Shown: piece by piece, positions 33,447 through 41,731 of the stretch
Numbering within the stretch: the first letter of the stretch is position 1
How the letters are laid out: each line of letters begins with the position of its first letter
From: Candidatus Caenarcanales bacterium
GTDB taxonomy: Bacteria > Cyanobacteriota > Vampirovibrionia > LMEP-6097
Reading direction: 5' to 3'
DNA length: 41,863 nucleotides
Assembly: GCA_947459525.1 (NCBI GenBank)
Contig: CANHDW010000006.1
Span: 1 to 41,863 of the forward strand
Notes under the pieces: generated by a model
What the model was told of the DNA's origin: nothing
Database searches by the model: none
What the model saw: the letters and a program-made list of their open reading frames with translations, nothing else
Program-made: the position numbers and the translations under genes

Positions 33447-34637
33447 ATGTTTCAAAGCTCGGATTTTCAGCGTTATGATGAATCCGAGCTTTGGATTTTT
33501 CATGACTATTATTTTAAAAATATTGGTTTAAAAGCATGGGATTCTGGTGCTATACCTTTTGCTGGTGCTACCAATTATAACGAAGCTCGTAAAAAAGCCT
33601 TACTTTTAACAGAGAATCTTCGTCTCTGTGGCCTAGAAAACTCAGATGACACCATAAAAATCCTTGAAATTGGTGCTGGCTCTGGAGCTTTTGCAGAGAA
33701 TTTTCTATTAGCTTTTGAAAATATCTGCCAGACTGAAAATTTAAATTTTCATAAACGCTTAAAATATTTTCTTACAGATTATTCTCAGTTTACTTTAGAT
33801 GAACTTCAAAGAAAAAAACGCCTAAAAGAATTTCCTAATATTATCTTCCAAAGCTATGATGTCTTAGAAAATATTCAAAGCAGCTCACTAAGTGCATCCA
33901 TTGGATCATTCCATTGCATTTTATCGACATATCTTTTAGATCAGCTTCCTTGCAGAGTTATAGCGAAGATAGACAATAAGTACAAAGAAAAATACATCAA
34001 GTTAATAATTCCAGAAAAATACCTCAATGATGAAAAGCTGCTAAATGAAAAGCTTTTAAAGAAAAAAAAATGGATTAAAAAAATAAAAAAAGTCTTTCAC
34101 TATGAAGAAATCGATGAGGAAGATGACATACCAGCTGAAGATTTCGAAATTCTTAAAACCTGTTTCAGAAAAACTAAAGAATCCACTATTATTTACTCTT
34201 ATGGAGCGAAATTGGCTCTTGAAAATTCTTTCAAATTACTGCATCCTAAAAACGGCTTAATTATAGCCTCCGATTTTAATGCCGCCGCCCGAGGCGGCGT
34301 CGACCTCTATGAGCCATGCTATTACGGAAATTCACTCGCTCAGCCAGTTAACTTTGATTTTCTTTATAAATCCTTCGCGAAACAACAAAAAGTCGTTCTC
34401 TTTGAAGATCCCATCAGACCTTTACATACTTTAATTATTTGTGCTGAAAATTTCGAACATCCATTAAGACTAGGTATCACTTATGAACGGGTTTTTAAAC
34501 AAAATATGATATTAAGAATGTTTTATCAGTTTCTTTTAGAAATCAAGCAAAGCATCCACATTCTTTTAATTATAAGCATCCTATACATAGGCTATTATAT
34601 TTTCAATCTATACGAGCAAAATTTTTCTGCCCCATAA
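33447..34637 (+). CDS. SAM-dependent methyltransferase-like protein with C-terminal membrane helix
   Basis: KILEIGAGSGAFAENFL at residues 71-87 is a class I methyltransferase motif I, followed by FLTDYSQFTLDEL (acidic motif II position) and FHCILSTYLLDQLP, which resembles the strand 4 region. A Lys-rich, then acidic insertion follows (KKKKWIKKIKKVFHYEEIDEEDD). The C-terminus carries a hydrophobic helix (SIHILLIISILYIGYYIF), so it is probably anchored in the inner membrane. The layout recalls MidA/NDUFAF7-type proteins, but I would not name it. Its 3' end overlaps the convergent xer gene by 35 bases. Confidence 0.65.
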   Translation: MFQSSDFQRYDESELWIFHDYYFKNIGLKAWDSGAIPFAGATNYNEARKKALLLTENLRLCGLENSDDTIKILEIGAGSGAFAENFLLAFENICQTENLNFHKRLKYFLTDYSQFTLDELQRKKRLKEFPNIIFQSYDVLENIQSSSLSASIGSFHCILSTYLLDQLPCRVIAKIDNKYKEKYIKLIIPEKYLNDEKLLNEKLLKKKKWIKKIKKVFHYEEIDEEDDIPAEDFEILKTCFRKTKESTIIYSYGAKLALENSFKLLHPKNGLIIASDFNAAARGGVDLYEPCYYGNSLAQPVNFDFLYKSFAKQQKVVLFEDPIRPLHTLIICAENFEHPLRLGITYERVFKQNMILRMFYQFLLEIKQSIHILLIISILYIGYYIFNLYEQNFSAP

Positions 34638-35436
34638 TATCTTCTAAAAAGACTTGGTGAGCTCCTCTTGCTTTCATATGCTTTATAAAACTATTTCTGA
34701 GTATAGAAGCTGATATTTTCTTTTCTATTCCAACTACTGCAGCCTTAGCCTGAATGCTGCGATAAACCTCTCTTGCACTAATACTGAAAAGGCGATTTAC
34801 TGATTTTAAATTATTATCATTAATGTATTTTTCTAATAAAAGTTTTACCGAGTCTATCATCGGCACTAATCTTGATTTAGAGGTAGAAGAACGATTTATA
34901 AAAATAAGCTCCTCCGTAAAAGAAATATCCTCTATCGTAAGCGTTAAAAGCTCATTTACCCTTAAACCACAGGAATACAGTAATTCTAAAAGTAGCGCAG
35001 TGCTCCCATCGTTAAAATGTTCGCAATCTTCAATTTCTGCGTTTTCGCCCGCCTCATTTTTGACTTTACTTAAAAGTAAATCTACTTCCTCTTCACTTAA
35101 AATTTCAGCTTTTTTATTGCGGTATTGCGTATCTCTAACTATTTGAGTAAAAGGGTCACGTGAGACTAAAGAATTTTCTTTCAGCCAATTCCACATTTTA
35201 TGCACTGCCGTTAATTTTCTATTAACAGCAGCCGTACTAGCACCAGATTTCCTTATTTCCTGAGAAAAATATTCTAAATTATCAGCACTCAAATCTATTA
35301 TCTTGAAATTTTCTCCAAGATTGGCTCTTACAAAGTTAGAAAAATCAATTAAATCTCTTTTATAAAGCCTGAGCGTATTGTAGCTAAGTCCACTAAAATT
35401 TTCTAAATAATCAAGAAACTCTACAACGACCTGCAT
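34603..35436 (-). pseudogene. Tyrosine recombinase (Xer-like), degenerate and lacking the catalytic Tyr
   Basis: The N-terminal SAM-like domain (VEFLDYLENFSGLSYNTLRLYKRDL) and the catalytic region LLELLYSCGLRVNELLTL with Arg159 are clear. SKSRLVPM gives Lys187 and SILRNSF gives Arg247. But the His of HxLR is Ser244, the LGH His is Gln270 (IMGQKNF), and the protein stops with TGA after ARID, before any Tyr nucleophile. A TAT codon lies in frame two codons after the TGA. At 277 residues it is 15-25 short of the family. A repeat copy inserts GENAEIEDCEH near 130-140. It is likely inactive as a recombinase, or altered for another use. Confidence 0.75.
35019..35057 (-). repeat. Dispersed-repeat copy embedded in the xer-like gene
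   Basis: Minus-strand GGCGGGCGAAAACGCAGAAA then TTGAAGATTGCGAACA matches the right part of full copy 2 (ATTGAAGATTGCGAGCA) most closely and reads ENAEIEDCEH. The GGCGGGCGAAAACG start is shared with the copy at 40471-40520. Confidence 0.75.
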
Positions 35437-35497
35437 ATTATAATTCTAAATGACATAGTCACTGAAACATAGATAAAGCTCAAGAAGATATTTTAAT

Positions 35498-36217
35498 ATG
35501 ACAGAGAAGAAGAAAATTTTCGCGGTTATCCCTGCTGGTGGCATGGGTAGCAGAATGAATAGTCGCAAACCTAAACAATTCCTCACCATATTTGATCAAC
35601 CGATATTAGCAGTGACTATCAGAGCCTTAGCAAATACTGGGTTATTCAGTAAATTTATTATCCCAAGTATAGATATCATAATGACTAAAAAATTAGTAGA
35701 ACAAAAATTACCCGATTTAGATATCAGCATAGTTAAAAGTGGGAAAACGCGCCAAATGAGTGTCCACAGTGGTTTAGATTTTATTAAAAGCCTAGATGAG
35801 CAGCCAGACTTAATCCTAGTGCATGATGCTGTTCGTGTATTAATCACGAAGGAGACTATAAATAAAGTAGTCGATAAAGCCATAAAGACAGGGGCCGCTA
35901 TAGCTAGTAACAGGATCTATGATACTTTAAAACTCAGCCAATCAGAAGCTGATGAAGATGTATTAATTAAAAAAAATATTTCTCGTGAAAACATGTGGCA
36001 GGCACAAACTCCACAAGTCTTTAAATCAGAGATAATACTCTCGGCTTACGATAAAGCAAAAATTGATCATTTTGAAGGTACTGACTCTGCGAGCCTTGTA
36101 GAAAGATTAGGAATCCCTATTCATTTAGTTGAGACTACTAGATTTAATTTTAAAATCACCACTCCAGAAGATTTAGAAATCGCAGAGATTATACTTTCTC
36201 ATAGGAAAGATAATTAA
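35498..36217 (+). CDS. ispD: 2-C-methyl-D-erythritol 4-phosphate cytidylyltransferase
   Basis: IspD makes CDP-methylerythritol in the MEP isoprenoid pathway. AVIPAGGMGSRMNSRKPKQFL is the nucleotide site, followed by VHDAVRVLI, the QTPQVFKSEII segment, GTDSASLVERLG and ITTPEDLEIAEIIL at the end. Length (239) is normal. It is divergent from the xer-like gene and converges on the 349-residue unknown. The TAA stop is inside the first arm of a long hairpin. Confidence 0.95.
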   Translation: MTEKKKIFAVIPAGGMGSRMNSRKPKQFLTIFDQPILAVTIRALANTGLFSKFIIPSIDIIMTKKLVEQKLPDLDISIVKSGKTRQMSVHSGLDFIKSLDEQPDLILVHDAVRVLITKETINKVVDKAIKTGAAIASNRIYDTLKLSQSEADEDVLIKKNISRENMWQAQTPQVFKSEIILSAYDKAKIDHFEGTDSASLVERLGIPIHLVETTRFNFKITTPEDLEIAEIILSHRKDN

Positions 36218-36256
36218 TTAAGTGATGAAAAACGAAATTTTTCATCACTTAATTAA
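36214..36256. terminator. Long A/T-flanked hairpin after ispD, preceding full repeat copy 2
   Basis: A perfect 19-bp stem, TTAATTAAGTGATGAAAAA with TTTTTCATCACTTAATTAA, and loop CGAAA. It ends one base before the repeat. The inner GATGAAAAA/TTTTTCATC matches the hairpin before copy 1. As it has A- and T-runs it could end transcription from both sides. Confidence 0.65.
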
Positions 36257-36257
36257 A

Positions 36258-36378
36258 GGGACTGCTCACAAACGTACAAGTTCAAGGCTGAGGAGGACGA
36301 ATGACCGCAGTGTACTCGAAGTACATGAGGATCATGAGGACGACGAAAACGCAGAAATTGAAGATTGCGAGCAGTCCC
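36258..36378 (+). repeat. Full-length dispersed palindromic repeat, copy 2 (121 bp)
   Basis: The ends are GGGACTGCTCACAA and TTGCGAGCAGTCCC, inverted at 13 of 14 positions. The middle is almost identical to copy 1, but the loop of the GTAC hairpin differs (TCGAA against CAAGC). Frame 1 is open throughout and would read RTNDRSVLEVHEDHEDDENA and on to EIEDCEQS. It fills the space between ispD and the next gene, whose TAA stop (36379-36381) touches the right end. Confidence 0.85.
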
Positions 36379-37428
36379 TTAAAATGGTGGATTGATTTTA
36401 AAGATCGGATCTAACCCTGGTATAGTAGCACCATCTATGATTTGGTTGATTTGCAAGCGCACCTGAGCTTTAAAATTCTGCTGCATAGGGTGACATTCTG
36501 GTCTGCAGCCAGATGGACAGAAACGCCCTCCCCAAGCATTACCTATAACTACCTCTGCCCCCATATTCCTTGCTGCAAGCTTCGCTGCATTATTAATAAC
36601 GTTACCCACGAAAACCACTTCATCATTAGGTTTTAAAGCAGCAGCACCCGTTTCTTTCTCTTGAGTTATAACCCAAATTAAAGTTCCATCATCGAATCTC
36701 TCAACAGAATTTTGTGCTAAGCCCCCACCTTTCCTACCGACATGGGCGATTTGTCTAAGGTTCCCAAATTTATCAATCTTCGATTCATTCAAAATATATG
36801 GGGCATTATTATCAAAACTACAATGCTTTATAGAGTTTACATGATTCTCTTCATCGTACTGAACGACCTGAGCAAAGAGGGACTGAAGTGATTTACGATG
36901 CGGATATACAGTAATAATCTGCCTAGTTTTTTTGATAATTTTATAATAAACTTTAAAATCCCTTTTATCTGGACGAGGAATATCCATCATCTGATTAAAA
37001 GCATAAGGACTCATATGTGAAAGCTGCTTCTGGAGTTTGCTTAGGCGATCTTTAGTCATCGGCACTATTGATAATTGAAAATTATTTTTTTCTAAAGTCT
37101 CTACATCTACCATCACCTCATAAGGCTGTAAATCACGAGAGGGCAGTAGTTCTAAATTAGTCTTAAACTCATCTACAGAATTATGCTGCGGAAAAACTCC
37201 AGCTCTTTTATCCGCGTCTGGCATGGCTAAGCTCACTTTACGAGCCTTGCCGTAACCTATCATCATAATCGTCTCACGAAAATTATCCTCACTTATACTT
37301 TTTTTTATATTTTTACTATTCTTGTAAGCAAAAGCCCCACCTACATAATTAAATGTATGTCTAAGATCCACATCTACTGGTTCTTTTTCTTCTTCGTCTT
37401 TTTTATCTGGTGGTTCTTTTTCGGTCAT
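36379..37428 (-). CDS. Unknown conserved-looking protein with CPSGCRPEC motif
   Basis: I do not recognise this 349-residue protein. It starts with a charged tail (MTEKEPPDKKDEEEKEPVD), then HTFNYVGGAFAYKNSKN. The middle is beta-rich and basic. The C-terminal third has LKPNDEVVFVGNVINNAAKLAARNMGAEVVIGNAWGGRFCPSGCRPECHP, where C-x3-C-x3-C-H could bind a metal or cluster. There is no signal peptide or membrane helix. The composition looks like a real cytoplasmic protein and the gene has normal codon use for the window. It is divergent from ileS with 62 bases between starts. Confidence 0.6.
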   Translation of the reverse strand: MTEKEPPDKKDEEEKEPVDVDLRHTFNYVGGAFAYKNSKNIKKSISEDNFRETIMMIGYGKARKVSLAMPDADKRAGVFPQHNSVDEFKTNLELLPSRDLQPYEVMVDVETLEKNNFQLSIVPMTKDRLSKLQKQLSHMSPYAFNQMMDIPRPDKRDFKVYYKIIKKTRQIITVYPHRKSLQSLFAQVVQYDEENHVNSIKHCSFDNNAPYILNESKIDKFGNLRQIAHVGRKGGGLAQNSVERFDDGTLIWVITQEKETGAAALKPNDEVVFVGNVINNAAKLAARNMGAEVVIGNAWGGRFCPSGCRPECHPMQQNFKAQVRLQINQIIDGATIPGLDPIFKINPPF

Positions 37429-37490
37429 TATTCCAAGCTTTAAGAAAGATTATCTTTGATAGAATAGAAGTCTATACTTTCATTATAGCC

Positions 37491-40469
37491 ATGCAAACAG
37501 AAAAAATATCATCTGAAGACTACAAAAAAGCCATAAAGGAATCTATAGACCTGCCTATTACAGAATTTCCTATGCGCGGAAATGGACCAATCCGTGAACC
37601 AGAGTTTCAAAAACTCTGGGAAGAATTAGATATTTACAAGCAGGGATTAAGGATTAGGGAAGATGAAGGTGCGAAACGCTTCATATTACATGATGGACCT
37701 CCGTATTTAAGCTCCGATAAAATCCACATAGGTACTGCCTTAAATAAAATCCTTAAAGATATAATTTGCAGATTTAGATACCAGCAGGGTTTTAAAGTAC
37801 CTTTCATTCCAGGTTATGATTCTCATGGCTTACCAATTGAGAATGCTGTAGTTAAAGAAATTAAAGGCGGTAGAAATGCTGTCTCCGTAGTTGAGTTACG
37901 TGAAAAATGTAAAGAATTTGCTTTAAAAAACCTGAAAGGACAGGAAACTAAATTTAAACGCCTCGGTATAAATGCTGACTGGGAAAACCCTTATATAACT
38001 TTAGACCCTAAGTATGAAGCTGAACAGATAAAACTATTTAGTGAAATGGCTGAAAAAGGCTATATCTACCGAGGTCTAAAATGTGTTCACTGGAGTTATG
38101 GCTGCCAGACAGCTTTAGCAGATGCTGAAATAGAATATGAAGAACATACTTCTGATTCTATATATGTAAGATTTCAGATCAGTGATTTATCTATCCAAGA
38201 AAGCACTCAGAAAGAAAATCATAACTCTCTTGGTAAATTAAAAACAGAACTCTCTAATGCTTCCTTTGTGATCTGGACTACCACTCCATGGACCATGCCT
38301 GCGAATTTAGCTATCTGCTTAAACGCTGATATAGACTACTGCATAGTAAATTCAAGCGAATTTGGGAAATTAATAATAGCGAAAGATCTTTTCGAAGATT
38401 TTAAAACTAAAACAGAGTTAACAGATTTAGCGATAATTACAGAAGGTCTTAAAGGCTCTGACCTAGAGGGCATTAAAACTAAACACCCTCTGTATAATCG
38501 TGAATCACCTGTAATACTTGGCGATCACGTTAGCACTGAAACTGGTACAGGCTGCGTTCATACTGCACCAGGTCACGGACAAGAGGATTTCGAAGTCGGT
38601 AAAAAATATAATCTAGGTGTACTCTGTCCAGTAGATCCTAAAGGTGCTTTCACTAAAGAAGCTGGTGAAGTTAGAACAGAGAATGATGAAATAGTTTCTT
38701 TAGAAGGCTTACACATCGCGAAGGAAGCTAACCCTACTATTATTTCTGCTCTGAAAGCCGCTACAGCATTAATTAAGCACAGTAAATTTAGACATAGTTA
38801 CCCTTATTGCTGGCGCTCTAAAACTCCACTATTGTTTAGAGCTACTGAGCAGTGGTTTGCGAGTATAGATAGTTTTAGAGAAAAGGCTCTTAGTGAGATA
38901 GATAAAGTTAAATGGTTCCCAGCTAGAGCTAGAAACCGCATCTACAGCATGGTAGAAGGTCGCGGTGACTGGTGTATATCTCGCCAGAGAACATGGGGAG
39001 TACCTATTCCTGTTTTTTATGATAAATCTATCATCGAAACTAACGGTAATTTTAAAGTGATTTTAGATTTTGAGATTATTGACCATGTAGCGAAAATATT
39101 TGCAGCAGAAGGTTCTTCTGCTTGGTACGCTAAAGAAATAATAGAACTCATTCCTAGTCACCTAACTAGCGGAGCTGATCCTAAATACAGAGTAGAAAAT
39201 CTTTCTAAAGAGACTGACACTATGGATGTCTGGTTTGATTCTGGTTCTAGCCATAGAAGCGTAGTTAATTTACGTGAAGAGCTCAAGTCTACTGAATTTG
39301 AGCCAGTAGATCTTTACCTAGAAGGTTCAGATCAGCATCGAGGCTGGTTTCAGTCGAGCTTACTTACATCAGTAGCCGTAAATGATATTAGACCATATAA
39401 TAACGTTCTCACCCATGGCTTCGTAATGGATGAACAGGGACGTAAAATGTCTAAATCTTTAGGTAACGTCGTAGACCCAGATGAAATCATGCAGGAATAC
39501 GGCGCTGACGTACTTAGACTATGGGTAGCAAGTGTAGATTACTCTGTAGACATTAAAGTCGGTAAAAATATATTTAAACAGCTAAGTGAAATTTATCGAA
39601 ACTTTAGAAACACGAGTAGGTTTATGCTTGGCAACCTCTTCGACTTTAACCCAGAAGAAGATTCAGTTCCTTACGCAGAATTACATGACTTAGATAAACT
39701 GATATTACATAAATTACAGGAATTAAGCTTAAAGATCACAGAAGCTTTTAATAGCTATGAATTCGTGAAATTTTATCAGCTTATACAGAATTTCTGTTCA
39801 GTAGATCTATCTGCTTTCTACTTCGACATCTGCAAAGATAGACTTTATACACATGGTAAAAAATCTGCATCACGCAGAGCTGCTCAGACAGTCATACTTG
39901 AGATATTGTCGAGTTTAAATCGTTTCTTTGTGCCGATACTACCGCATCTAGCAGAAGATGTGTATCAGCATACGCCAGAAAAAATTAAAGAATATTATGT
40001 AAATTCAGCGGGTTTAAATGGAAGTTTCTTTTCGCCTAAGCTTACTACATCTAAATCTATCCAGCTAAGTAACTGGCCTTTAGTAAATGATACTTACCTC
40101 AATCCAGAATTAGGTAAAAAATGGGAAGAGATCCTCTCCATCAGAGAGCTCGCTAATAAAGAACTAGAAGAGCTTAAGGCAAATAAAACAGTTAGTAAAT
40201 CACTTGAAGCTGAATTAATCATCGAATTACCTAAAGCTAAACTCAATGAATACGAAAGCATTCTTGAAGATATTAAAGCCTGCTTTATAGTCTCTGAGCT
40301 GATATTCAAGGAAGCTAATGAGATTAAAGTTACAGCCAAGCCTTTTGAGAATTCAGTAAAATGTGAACGCTGTTGGAAGCATTTTAAAACAGAAGAAGTA
40401 AATGCGGAGCATATCTGTCAAGTCTGTGATGCTGCTATACAAGGGCATCTTGACCTTAATAATGCTTAG
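37491..40469 (+). CDS. ileS: Isoleucyl-tRNA synthetase
   Basis: It charges tRNA-Ile and edits valine. Class I motifs are HIGT at residues 79-82 (within GPPYLSSDKIHIGTALNKIL) and GRKMSKSLGN near 650. The editing domain has FVIWTTTPWTMPANLA and TGTGCVHTAPGHGQEDF. The C-terminal zinc finger CERCWKHF...CQVC is present. I start at ATG 37491 (992 residues), because the 27 extra residues in the ORF track overlap the divergent gene and are unlike the family. A polar insertion (QESTQKENHNSLGKLKTELS) sits before FVIWTTTPWT. The stop is followed after one base by a repeat copy. Confidence 0.97.
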   Translation: MQTEKISSEDYKKAIKESIDLPITEFPMRGNGPIREPEFQKLWEELDIYKQGLRIREDEGAKRFILHDGPPYLSSDKIHIGTALNKILKDIICRFRYQQGFKVPFIPGYDSHGLPIENAVVKEIKGGRNAVSVVELREKCKEFALKNLKGQETKFKRLGINADWENPYITLDPKYEAEQIKLFSEMAEKGYIYRGLKCVHWSYGCQTALADAEIEYEEHTSDSIYVRFQISDLSIQESTQKENHNSLGKLKTELSNASFVIWTTTPWTMPANLAICLNADIDYCIVNSSEFGKLIIAKDLFEDFKTKTELTDLAIITEGLKGSDLEGIKTKHPLYNRESPVILGDHVSTETGTGCVHTAPGHGQEDFEVGKKYNLGVLCPVDPKGAFTKEAGEVRTENDEIVSLEGLHIAKEANPTIISALKAATALIKHSKFRHSYPYCWRSKTPLLFRATEQWFASIDSFREKALSEIDKVKWFPARARNRIYSMVEGRGDWCISRQRTWGVPIPVFYDKSIIETNGNFKVILDFEIIDHVAKIFAAEGSSAWYAKEIIELIPSHLTSGADPKYRVENLSKETDTMDVWFDSGSSHRSVVNLREELKSTEFEPVDLYLEGSDQHRGWFQSSLLTSVAVNDIRPYNNVLTHGFVMDEQGRKMSKSLGNVVDPDEIMQEYGADVLRLWVASVDYSVDIKVGKNIFKQLSEIYRNFRNTSRFMLGNLFDFNPEEDSVPYAELHDLDKLILHKLQELSLKITEAFNSYEFVKFYQLIQNFCSVDLSAFYFDICKDRLYTHGKKSASRRAAQTVILEILSSLNRFFVPILPHLAEDVYQHTPEKIKEYYVNSAGLNGSFFSPKLTTSKSIQLSNWPLVNDTYLNPELGKKWEEILSIRELANKELEELKANKTVSKSLEAELIIELPKAKLNEYESILEDIKACFIVSELIFKEANEIKVTAKPFENSVKCERCWKHFKTEEVNAEHICQVCDAAIQGHLDLNNA

Positions 40470-40470
40470 T

Positions 40471-40520
40471 AGCACTGTTACGGAACTCCAATTTCTGCGT
40501 TTTCGCCCGCCTCATCATCC
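40471..40520 (-). repeat. Truncated dispersed-repeat copy between ileS and purU
   Basis: On the minus strand GGCGGGCGAAAACGCAGAAA then TTGGAGTTCCGTAACAGTGC is the right half of the element. It begins right after the ileS stop and ends two bases before the purU ATG, so it also forms the purU leader and leaves no room for a ribosome site. Confidence 0.75.
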
Positions 40521-40522
40521 TT

Positions 40523-41395
40523 ATGAATAAATTCACACTACTTATAGACTGCTTCGACCAGAAAGGCATAGTAAATGCCGTCAGTGGCTTCATTTCAGAA
40601 AACAATGGAAATATCATAGACTCACAGCAGTATTCGTCTGGCTTAACTGCTCATTTTTTCATGCGAGTTTTAGTTGATGCAAGTGAGTTTAAGATAAAGA
40701 TAGAAGATTTAGATTCAGCCTTCAGCTCAATAGCAGCTAGGTTTTCAATGAATTTCAAATTTTCACACCATGCAAAAAAAATGGCTATCTTAGTTTCTAA
40801 ATATGATCACTGTCTCTACGACCTGCTTTTACGTAAACAGTACGGCGAGATAAATGTCGAGATACCAGTAATCATCAGTAATCATTTAGATCTTAAGCAT
40901 GTCGCTACCGCATTTAATATTCCTTTTGAATATTACCCCATAGAAAAACTTAGCGATAGCACCAATGCTAGCTACGACAGCAAACTCAATCAAGAAGCCC
41001 AAGTCATCAAGAGGCTAAAAGAACTTGAGATAGATTTTATCGCTCTTGCTCGTTACATGCAGATTCTCACGCCACAGTTTATAAATTCATATCCATATCG
41101 AATTATTAATGTACACCACGGCTTCTTGCCATCTTTCAAGGGTGCTAAACCCTATCACCAAGCCTATGACAAAGGTGTGAAAATTATCGGAGCTACTGCA
41201 CATTATGCGACTGAAGATTTAGATATGGGACCTATTATAGAACAGGGTGTTATAAACATAGATCATCGCGATACTGTTGAGGACTACATTTCTAAAGGTA
41301 GAGACATAGAGAAGCAGGTTCTAGCGAAAGCAATTCGCGCCCATGCGGAAGATAAGATTATAGTCCATGACGGAAAAACCTTAGTCTTCGACTAA
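40523..41395 (+). CDS. purU: Formyltetrahydrofolate deformylase
   Basis: PurU hydrolyses 10-formyl-THF to formate and THF, balancing the one-carbon pool. The N-terminal ACT domain starts FTLLIDCFDQKGIVNAVSGFISENNGNIID. The formyltransferase-like domain has MAILVSKYDHCLYDLL, INVHHGFLPSFKGAKPYHQAY with the active-site His, and ATAHYATEDLDMGPIIEQ with the active-site Asp. Length (290) is normal. No ribosome site is seen; repeat DNA abuts the ATG. It converges on the permease fragment. Confidence 0.95.
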   Translation: MNKFTLLIDCFDQKGIVNAVSGFISENNGNIIDSQQYSSGLTAHFFMRVLVDASEFKIKIEDLDSAFSSIAARFSMNFKFSHHAKKMAILVSKYDHCLYDLLLRKQYGEINVEIPVIISNHLDLKHVATAFNIPFEYYPIEKLSDSTNASYDSKLNQEAQVIKRLKELEIDFIALARYMQILTPQFINSYPYRIINVHHGFLPSFKGAKPYHQAYDKGVKIIGATAHYATEDLDMGPIIEQGVINIDHRDTVEDYISKGRDIEKQVLAKAIRAHAEDKIIVHDGKTLVFD

Positions 41396-41398
41396 GAG

Positions 41399-41440
41399 AG
41401 ACCACTGCACAACTCCATTTTCTGCGTTCTCGTCGTCCTC
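41399..41440 (-). repeat. Truncated dispersed-repeat copy between purU and a convergent permease fragment
   Basis: Minus-strand GAGGACGACGAGAACGCAGA then AAATGGAGTTGTGCAGTGGTC is the right part of the element. It fills nearly all of the 45 bases between the two convergent stops. Confidence 0.72.
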
Positions 41441-41731
41441 TTAGGCCTTAAGCCTATAACCAGTTTTAAATATCCAACGAATCGCAAGTAAACTAATAAT
41501 AAGAAAAACTGAGATCATAATGCCACTTACACTCGGGCTTAAATCAGATTTACCATAAAAGCTCCATCTAAAGCCGTTTACAAGATAGATAACGGGGTTC
41601 AGCAAAGAGACTTTCTGCCAGAACTCTGGCAGCATATTTATTGAATAAAAACTACCACCTAAAAAGGTTAAAGGCGTTATTACTAATGATGGAAATATCT
41701 CTAATTGCTCAAAGCTTTCAGCAAGAATACC
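41441..41731 (-). pseudogene. ABC-2 type transporter permease, C-terminal part only, cut by insertion
   Basis: The ORF track gives only the last 64 residues from an internal Met, but the frame stays open upstream to 41731. It adds GILAESFEQLEIFPSLVITP and LTFLGGSFYSINMLPEFWQ, the typical ABC-2 permease segment, followed by LLNPVIYLVNGFRW. At 41732-41734 there is an in-frame TAG, where the IS30-like sequence begins. The N-terminal part should lie beyond the right edge. Such permeases work with a separate ATPase to export polysaccharides or drugs. Confidence 0.75.

Noticed and set aside
34281-34298. GC-rich hairpin GCCGCC-N6-GGCGGC in an AT-rich gene
   Set aside because: It encodes NAAARGG within an open, plausible protein frame and has no T-run; not called as a site.
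37410-37490. 27-residue N-terminal extension of IleS
   Set aside because: It overlaps the start of the divergent gene and is unlike the family; MQTEKIS is the natural start.
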